From contig JAFRMB010000133.1 in the NCBI GenBank assembly GCA_017430945.1, positions 1 through 27,729 on the forward strand: a stretch of 27,729 bases of DNA. Direction: 5' to 3'. A program made the translations under genes and the position numbers. Within the stretch, counting starts at the first letter, position 1, and each line of letters opens with the position of its first letter. The notes under the pieces were generated by a model, which made no database searches, was not told where the DNA came from, and was given only the letters and a program-made list of their open reading frames with translations. The DNA is from Clostridia bacterium. Lineage in GTDB: Bacteria > Bacillota_A > Clostridia > Christensenellales > Aristaeellaceae. This document shows, piece by piece, positions 22,016-27,729 of this stretch.

Positions 22016-25000
22016 ATGCTGTCCAAAATCTCGGTCAAAAAACCCTATACGGTCATCGTGGGCATCATACTCGCGCTGGTGCTGGGCTATATCTCCTTCC
22101 AGCACATGACCACGGACCTGCTGCCCAGCATGAACCTGCCCTATGTGGTGGTATATACCCCCTACCCGGGCGCGACGCCGGAGCAGGCCGAAAACGAGAT
22201 CACCCGGCCCATGGAGGCGGCCTTCGCCACGCTGACGGACGTCAAGAAGATCACCTCCCGGTCCAGGGACAACGTTTCTGTGGTCATCATGCAGTTCAAC
22301 GACGGCGCGAACATGGACACTGCGCTCATCGAGATCTCCTCGCGGCTCGATCAGCTCAAAGGGTCGTTCGACGACGACGTAGGCAGTCCCGTGGCGATGA
22401 AGCTGAACCCCGACATGCTGCCGGTGACGATCCTGTCCGTCACGCGGGACGATATGGATCTGCTCGGGCTGTCCGACTATGTGAACGACAAACTGGTGCC
22501 CGCCTTCGAATCGCTCAACGGCGTCGCCTCCGCGACGGCCTCCGGCGTCATCGAGCAGGAGCTCGACGTGACCATCGAACAGAGCCGCATCGACGTACTG
22601 AACTCCGCGATCCTGAAGGACCTGGACAAAAAGCTCTCCAAGGTGGAGCGTCAGCTCAACGAGGGGCAAAGCCAGCTCTCCGAGGGCCGCAGACAGCTGG
22701 CCGTCGCCAGGGGCATGGCTTATTCCCGCCTCAATCAGGTGAAAAAAGCGCTCAAGGACGGTGAGAAACACCTCGGCCCCGCCGTACAGGCCCTCATCCA
22801 GCAGCGGGACGACCTGGTCAGCCAGCGCGACAGCCTGGCCGCCGCCGCCGAAAAGATGGCGCAGGCGATGGATCTCTCCGACGATGACAGGGCCGCCATA
22901 CTCGAGGCCGCCGCTGCGTTGGACGCCGCCCGGCAGAGGAAGGCCGACCTGGAGCGGCAGCTGGCCGCGATACAGAGCGGCGAAGACCCCGATCTGTCCG
23001 ACCAGCTGCTCGAGCTCCGGTCCCAGCGCGACGAACTGATCGGCCGGCGCAAAGCGCTCGAGGATTACATCGGCGACCTGCGCCTCAATGACGAGAGCGC
23101 GCTCCAAAGGGATGCCGATGCCCTGTCGGCTGAGATCGTATCGACCCACACACAGCGCGACGATGCGCAGAAGGCGCTGGACGACCTGATGCGGCAGCGC
23201 GATGCGCTGATGCAGGAAGTGGACGACCTGACCGCGCGGCTGGCGGCGCTCTCCGGGTCTTCCCCGGATCCCGATCCGGACGATCCCGGCGGCGACGGAA
23301 CGCCCGATCCGGACGATCCCGACGACACGGACGGTCAGGACGGCACCGGCGGCCAGGACGGGTCCGGCGATCCGGACGGCAACGGCAGCCAGGAAGACTC
23401 CGGCGGTCAGGACGGCTCCGATGGTCAGGACGGCTCCGATGGTCAGGACGGCTCCGATGGTCAGGACGGCTCCGATGGTCAGGACGGCTCCGATGGTCAG
23501 GACGGCTCCGGCGGCGACAGCGGCGGCGATCCGGACGACCAGAGCGATACCGGCGCCAACGGCCAAAGCGGGCAGGACGGCGGCGGCGACAACCAGGACG
23601 GCTCCGGCGCTGATGGCGGCGGCTCCGATCCGGCCGACGGCACCGGGTCCGACAGCTCCGGCGGCGATCCGACCGTCCCGGGCGACGGCTCTGGCGACGG
23701 CCACGGCGGCAGCAGCTCCGACAGCGGCAGCCCGGATGCCTCCGCTTCTTCGGGAGGCTCCGGCGATCCTTCCGGCGGCAGCGCCGGTCCCTCCGGCAGC
23801 TCCGACGACTCCGGCACTTCCGGCGGCGCTGACGCTTCCTCCGGCGGCTCCGGGTCGTCCGGCGGCTCTGACTCCTCAGGCAGCTCCGGTTCATCCGGCG
23901 GCCCCGGTTCTTCCGGCGACTCCGATTCTTCCGGCAACGGCTCCTCCGGCGGCTCCGGCTCCTCCGGCAGTTCCGGCTCCTCCGGCAGCAGCTCCGGCTC
24001 CTCCGGCAGCGACTCCGGCTCCTCCGGCAGCAGTTCCGGCTCTTCCGGCGACTCCGGTTCTTCCGGCAGCAGCTCCGGCTCCTCCGGCAGCAGTTCCGGC
24101 TCTTCCGGCGACTCCGGCTCCTCCGGCAGCGACTCCGGCTCCTCAGGCGGCTCCGGCTCCTCAGGCAGCAGCTCCGGCTCCTCAGGCAGCAGCTCCGGCT
24201 CTTCAGGCGGCTCAGGCTCTTCAGGCGGCTCAGGCTCTTCAGGCGGCTCAGGCTCCTCAGGCGGCTCCGGCTCCTCAGGCAGCGCGTCAGACAGCGTGTC
24301 CGTCATGAACAGGTTGGGCGTCGCCTGGGCGGAGGAGGCCACGGCCGAGTCTCTGCAGGCGCAGCTCAGCGCCGCCCGCGGCCAGCTGGCGGAGCTGAAT
24401 CGCCAGATCACCGAGCAGAAGGCGGAGGTCAACGGACTCGATGCCCGCCTCTCCGATCTGAACAACAGCTACGCCGCAAAGCTCGCGGCGCTGCAGGTGT
24501 TGCGGGATGAGAACGAGAACATCGAGGCGCGCATCTCCGATGCGGAGGCGCAGATCTCCCAGCTGAGCGGGCGCATCGATGCGCTGGAGAGTTCCATCGC
24601 CCTGCTCAGCGGCCAGATGGGCCAGTCCGGCGATGCCGTCGCAGATGAGCTGTCCCGGCAGATCGCCGAGCTGGATCAGCAGATCCGGGCGCTCGAGGCC
24701 TCCGGCGCCGGCCAGACGGCAGCGCTCATCAGCGACCCCAAGGCGCTCAAAGCGCAGTACGCCCAGGCCCAGGCAGGCCTCAAGCAGATGGACGCCGGCA
24801 TCGCTGAGCTCGACAGCATGATCGACAAGCTGAACCAGGGCATCATCCCCGCCGGCTATATCGACGGCATCAAGAAGGACACGAAGCTCTCCGACGCCAA
24901 GAAGGCCCTGGAGGACGCCGAGTCCAAGATGGGCGGCGCCTTCGCCAAGGCGCAAAAGGCGCTGGACGACGCTGCGGCGAAGCTCGCCAAGGCCCGCAGG

Positions 25001-27729
25001 GAATTCAACGACAAGCGTGACGAGGCCTTTGAAAATGCCGGACTGGACGGCGTGATCACCGTGCAGATGGTGTCGGGCATCATCGGCGCGCAGAACCTGT
25101 CCATGCCCGCGGGCTATGTGAAGGATGCGTCTGAGGACCGCGTGCTGGTGCGCGTGGGCGACAAGTTCACGGCCGCCGCACAGCTCAAGCGCATGAAGCT
25201 GTTCGAGCTGGATCTGGACACCATCGACGAAGTGCGCCTGTCCGACGTGGCGCGGGTCGAGCTGACCGACGACCGCGAAGACGTCTTCACCAAGCTGAAC
25301 GCACAGGACGGCATACTGCTGTCGCTGGACAAGCAGTCCACTTACTCCACCGCCGACGTGGCGGACACCATCATGGTCCGCGCGAAGCAGCTGCAGGCAG
25401 AGGATCCCGCGCTGCACATCGTGGACCTCATGAACCAGGGCGAATACATCGACATCGTCGTGGATTCCGTGCTCGGCAACCTGCTCTACGGCGGCGCGCT
25501 GGCCATACTCGTACTGCTGCTGTTCCTGCTGGACTGGCGGCCGACGCTGACCGTGGCCTTCTCGATCCCCATCAGCGTGGTCATCGCCTTCGTGTGCATG
25601 TACTTCTCGGGCATCACGCTGAACGTGCTGTCGCTGTCCGGCCTGAGCCTCGGCATCGGCATGCTGGTGGACAACTCCATCGTATCGGTGGAGAACGTCT
25701 ACCGTCTGCACGGCGAGGAGAAGCTGCCGCTGCTGCGCGCGTGCGTTGAGGGCGTGAGGTCGGTCTCCGGCGCGCTGTTCTCATCTACGCTGACCACGAT
25801 CTGCGTGTTCCTGCCCATCGTGTTCGTGCAGGGCATGGCCCGCGACCTGTTCGCGGACATGGGCCTGACCATCGCCTTCTCGCTGCTCGCCAGTCTCTTC
25901 GTCGCCATGACCGTGGTGCCGATGATGACCTCGTATCTGATGCGGCGCTCAAAGCCCCGGAAGATGCGCCTGTTTGCGCACATACAGGCGGGCTACACCG
26001 CGCTGCTGCGCGGCGCGCTGCGCGTCAAGCCCCTGGTGCTGGTCGCGGCGCTGGCGCTGCTGGCCTTCTCGGGACTTCAGGTCTCGAAGATGGCCATCTC
26101 GTTCATGCCGGAGGTCAATTCCCGCCAGATGAGCGCGACGCTGACGCCGGATACCGCGCTGTCCGATCGCGATCAAAAGGCGCAGGCCTCGGCCATCATG
26201 ACCGACATGCTGGCGCTGGAGGGCATCGGATCCATCGGCCTTATGAACGGCTCAGGCTCCGTCATGGCCTCCGACGGAAACTTTTCCTATTACATCATCG
26301 TCGACGAATCCGCCGGCCGTAAAAACAGGGACATCGCCGCCGATATCGAGGCGATCGGCGACAGATACGGCGCCGATCTCAGCGCACAGGCCAGCACCAT
26401 GGACATCTCCATGCTCACGGGCTCCGGCATCTCCGTCGAGATCACCGGCGACGACATCGAGACCCTGCAGTCCATCGCGCTGGACGTGGCGCAGCTGGCC
26501 CGCGACACCGAGGGCATCACCGACGTCAGCGACGGCCTCGAGGACGCCGTGCCCGAGCTGCGCATCGTAGTGGACAAGGAGAAGGCCATCGACCAGGGCC
26601 TGACCACCGGCCAGGTCTACCAGTTCATCGCCCAGAAGCTCATGGAAAAGGTGGAGATCGGCAAGATCACGCTGGACGGCAAGGAGATGTCCATCCAGAT
26701 GATCGAGGGCCGCGACATCGGGCTGCGCCCCGAGGAGATCCAGGACCTGGAGATCGAGGTGGACAACGAGGCGGAGAACAAGCTGGTGCGCATCGGCGAC
26801 ATCTCGGAGCTCCGGGACACCGCCAGCCTCGCGACCATCAACCGCGCCTCCCAGCGCCGGATGGTCACCGTGAGCTTCGCCGTACAGGACGGCTATGCCG
26901 CCAACCTTGTCAGCGACGACTTCAGGGCGAAGCTCGACGATTACGATCTCCCCGCGGGCTATTCCGCGGACCTGGCGGGCGAGAACGAGACCGTCATGGG
27001 CATCATGGAGGACCTCATGTGGATGATCCTGGTGGCCGTGCTGCTCATCTTCCTCATCATGGTGGCGCAGTTCCAGTCCTTCAAGTCGCCGATCATCGTC
27101 ATGTTCACGATCCCGCTGGCCTTCACGGGCGGCCTGCTGGCGCTGCTGATCACCGGCATGGATCTGTCCATCGTGGCCATGCTGGGCTTCCTGGTGCTCT
27201 CGGGCGTGGTGGTCAACAACGGCATCGTGTTCATCGACTGCGTCAACCAGCTGCGCATCGGCGGTATGCAGAAGCGCGCCGCGCTGATCGAAGCCGGCCG
27301 GCAGCGCCTGCGCCCGATCCTGATGACCGCGCTGACGACCATCCTCGGCATGTCCACGATGGCGCTCGGCCACGGCACCGGCGCTGAGATGATGCAGCCC
27401 ATGGCCGTCGTGTCCATCGGCGATCTGACCTATGCCACGCTGATGACGCTGTTCGTGGTGCCCGTGCTCTACGACCTGTTCAACGGCCGGGAGATGAAGG
27501 CGCGCGAGATCCAGATGATCCGCGAAGCCGCCGGCATGAACGGCGACGAGATCCTGGACGCGCCGGCCGTACCGGACGCTCCCGCGCCCTCGGCGGGACC
27601 CGAAGACGCCCCCGCGCCCTCGACCATCGTGCGGCCCGCCGCCGACGCGCCCGAGCGCCCCTCCACCGTCATCCCCGAGCGCCATGCCGGCACGCCGGCA
27701 CACCCGGCCCCCTCTGCGGAGCCGGCCCC
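22016..27729 (+). CDS. RND-family exporter with a giant coiled-coil/low-complexity insertion (C-terminus outside the window)
   Basis: The frame is open from the ATG at 22016 (GGAGG 7 bases upstream) to the window end: at least 1904 codons, against roughly 1050 for a usual RND pump. TM1 is about residues 11-29. The first pore-domain part (LLPSMNLPYVVVYTPYPGA; ATLTDVKKITSRSRDN) is normal up to residue 199. Residues about 200-1008 are an insert: coiled coil (about 200-413), Gly/Ser/Asp linker (414-762), coiled coil (about 773-1007). The RND sequence then resumes exactly (ITVQMVSGIIGAQNLSMPAGY). The membrane domain has GIGMLVDNSIVSVENV (Asp1219, relay position), and the second half ends with LSGVVVNNGIVFIDCVNQLR. 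The tail from about 27500 is Pro/Ala-rich. Family knowledge: trimeric proton-driven export of lipids, drugs or surfactants. No adaptor gene is visible upstream. No frameshift was found at the points checked. Confidence 0.93.
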   Translation, partial: MLSKISVKKPYTVIVGIILALVLGYISFQHMTTDLLPSMNLPYVVVYTPYPGATPEQAENEITRPMEAAFATLTDVKKITSRSRDNVSVVIMQFNDGANMDTALIEISSRLDQLKGSFDDDVGSPVAMKLNPDMLPVTILSVTRDDMDLLGLSDYVNDKLVPAFESLNGVASATASGVIEQELDVTIEQSRIDVLNSAILKDLDKKLSKVERQLNEGQSQLSEGRRQLAVARGMAYSRLNQVKKALKDGEKHLGPAVQALIQQRDDLVSQRDSLAAAAEKMAQAMDLSDDDRAAILEAAAALDAARQRKADLERQLAAIQSGEDPDLSDQLLELRSQRDELIGRRKALEDYIGDLRLNDESALQRDADALSAEIVSTHTQRDDAQKALDDLMRQRDALMQEVDDLTARLAALSGSSPDPDPDDPGGDGTPDPDDPDDTDGQDGTGGQDGSGDPDGNGSQEDSGGQDGSDGQDGSDGQDGSDGQDGSDGQDGSDGQDGSGGDSGGDPDDQSDTGANGQSGQDGGGDNQDGSGADGGGSDPADGTGSDSSGGDPTVPGDGSGDGHGGSSSDSGSPDASASSGGSGDPSGGSAGPSGSSDDSGTSGGADASSGGSGSSGGSDSSGSSGSSGGPGSSGDSDSSGNGSSGGSGSSGSSGSSGSSSGSSGSDSGSSGSSSGSSGDSGSSGSSSGSSGSSSGSSGDSGSSGSDSGSSGGSGSSGSSSGSSGSSSGSSGGSGSSGGSGSSGGSGSSGGSGSSGSASDSVSVMNRLGVAWAEEATAESLQAQLSAARGQLAELNRQITEQKAEVNGLDARLSDLNNSYAAKLAALQVLRDENENIEARISDAEAQISQLSGRIDALESSIALLSGQMGQSGDAVADELSRQIAELDQQIRALEASGAGQTAALISDPKALKAQYAQAQAGLKQMDAGIAELDSMIDKLNQGIIPAGYIDGIKKDTKLSDAKKALEDAESKMGGAFAKAQKALDDAAAKLAKARREFNDKRDEAFENAGLDGVITVQMVSGIIGAQNLSMPAGYVKDASEDRVLVRVGDKFTAAAQLKRMKLFELDLDTIDEVRLSDVARVELTDDREDVFTKLNAQDGILLSLDKQSTYSTADVADTIMVRAKQLQAEDPALHIVDLMNQGEYIDIVVDSVLGNLLYGGALAILVLLLFLLDWRPTLTVAFSIPISVVIAFVCMYFSGITLNVLSLSGLSLGIGMLVDNSIVSVENVYRLHGEEKLPLLRACVEGVRSVSGALFSSTLTTICVFLPIVFVQGMARDLFADMGLTIAFSLLASLFVAMTVVPMMTSYLMRRSKPRKMRLFAHIQAGYTALLRGALRVKPLVLVAALALLAFSGLQVSKMAISFMPEVNSRQMSATLTPDTALSDRDQKAQASAIMTDMLALEGIGSIGLMNGSGSVMASDGNFSYYIIVDESAGRKNRDIAADIEAIGDRYGADLSAQASTMDISMLTGSGISVEITGDDIETLQSIALDVAQLARDTEGITDVSDGLEDAVPELRIVVDKEKAIDQGLTTGQVYQFIAQKLMEKVEIGKITLDGKEMSIQMIEGRDIGLRPEEIQDLEIEVDNEAENKLVRIGDISELRDTASLATINRASQRRMVTVSFAVQDGYAANLVSDDFRAKLDDYDLPAGYSADLAGENETVMGIMEDLMWMILVAVLLIFLIMVAQFQSFKSPIIVMFTIPLAFTGGLLALLITGMDLSIVAMLGFLVLSGVVVNNGIVFIDCVNQLRIGGMQKRAALIEAGRQRLRPILMTALTTILGMSTMALGHGTGAEMMQPMAVVSIGDLTYATLMTLFVVPVLYDLFNGREMKAREIQMIREAAGMNGDEILDAPAVPDAPAPSAGPEDAPAPSTIVRPAADAPERPSTVIPERHAGTPAHPAPSAEPA
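22613..23257 (+). other. RND insert, first coiled-coil arm
   Basis: Encodes residues about 200-413, heptad-like and rich in Leu, Gln, Asp, Glu, Arg and Ala (for example KKLSKVERQLNEGQSQLSEG, QQRDDLVSQRDSLAAAAEKM, TQRDDAQKALDDLMRQRDAL). There are brief breaks at GMAYSRLN and IQSGEDPD. At 0.15 nm per residue a continuous helix of this length would be about 30 nm long. Confidence 0.8.
23258..24304 (+). repeat. RND insert, Gly/Ser/Asp low-complexity linker
   Basis: Encodes residues about 415-763. The first part is Asp/Gly/Pro-rich (DPDPDDPGGDG). The centre carries GQDGSD repeats. The last 180 or so residues are almost pure Gly and Ser in GSSGS-type units. The DNA is an imperfect array of GGC, TCC and AGC codons and shows only this frame as meaningful; long frames on the other strand are by-products of the repeat. 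Confidence 0.9.
23405..23512 (+). repeat. Perfect 18-base tandem repeat, six units
   Basis: The unit GGTCAGGACGGCTCCGAT occurs five times without change and a sixth time with its last codon altered (GAT to GGC). It is in frame with the exporter and encodes Gly-Gln-Asp-Gly-Ser-Asp, so Gly occupies every third position. Confidence 0.97.
24332..25036 (+). other. RND insert, second coiled-coil arm
   Basis: Encodes residues about 773-1007 (for example SLQAQLSAARGQLAELNRQI, NIEARISDAEAQISQLSGRI, KALEDAESKMGGAFAKAQKA). Breaks are seen near SGAGQTA and IIPAGYIDGIKKD. Its length is close to that of the first arm, which fits an antiparallel hairpin with the low-complexity linker at the tip. Confidence 0.8.

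Noticed and set aside
23405..23512. Tandem repeats as a CRISPR array
   Set aside because: Units are directly adjacent without spacers and are in frame with a protein.
23421..24308. Plus-strand frame with MVRTAP repeats
   Set aside because: An out-of-frame reading of the 18-base repeat and Gly/Ser tract within the exporter.
25661..25675. Asp-Asn instead of Asp-Asp in the exporter's proton-relay helix
   Set aside because: The first Asp is kept and Asp-Asn is frequent in RND pumps of Gram-positives, so it does not indicate a dead pump.
21965..25711. Three minus-strand frames opposite the exporter (21965-23704, 23497-24465, 24287-25711), one with Pro-Glu-Glu-Pro repeats
   Set aside because: Mirror images of the low-complexity linker and coiled coils; the plus-strand frame continues into conserved RND sequence on both sides.
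26252..27703. Minus-strand open frame of 483 codons opposite the exporter's C-terminal half
   Set aside because: It lies opposite conserved RND membrane segments, is His/Asp/Gly-rich without any domain, and shows no start signals.

Overview
The window looks like a stretch of chromosome from a GC-rich, anaerobic member of the Firmicutes, most likely Clostridia. The evidence is the gene set: an oxygen-independent coproporphyrinogen dehydrogenase (HemZ), a long-form hibernation factor, LytR-CpsA-Psr and VanW-like envelope proteins, ScpA, a C_GCAxxG_C_C protein, the order secD-secF-recJ-relA-dtd-MBL-hemZ, strong AGGAGG-type ribosome binding sites and canonical sigma-A promoters. The genus cannot be fixed from this sequence. 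I see no plasmid, phage or insertion-sequence hallmark.

Layout. From 1 to 3475 everything is on the minus strand: the start of an amino-acid-binding protein, a secreted protein with two VanW-like domains, scpA and a site-2-type membrane protease. A back-to-back promoter pair at about 3497-3557 separates these from a plus-strand gene of unknown function (3610-4149), which ends in a strong, probably bidirectional terminator. On the minus strand there follow an LCP-family cell-wall protein, hpf and topB.

From 8228 to 20289 lies a long minus-strand block, read secD-secF-recJ-relA-dtd-MBL hydrolase-hemZ and then three cyclophilin genes in a row. Several junctions are 4-base stop/start overlaps, so translation is probably coupled. 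secD has a textbook promoter. The three cyclophilins appear to be a lipoprotein, a secreted and a cytoplasmic version of the same enzyme. A short secreted protein (20574-21038) and a C_GCAxxG_C_C protein (21373-21855) follow, transcribed divergently.

The right end (22016 to the window edge) is one open reading frame of at least 1904 codons encoding an RND-type exporter. It carries an insertion of roughly 800 residues in the region that corresponds to the AcrB docking domain. The insert is a coiled coil, a Gly/Ser/Asp low-complexity linker of about 350 residues (with a perfect 18-base tandem repeat) and a second coiled coil of similar length. This is the most unusual object in the window.

SecF shows a related oddity. 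Its extracytoplasmic P1 domain appears to be duplicated, and each copy is interrupted at the same place by an Ala/Glu-rich insert. Together with the acidic linker of the LCP protein and the Trp-rich linker of the VanW-like protein, this suggests an organism whose membrane-anchored machines carry long extracytoplasmic extensions.
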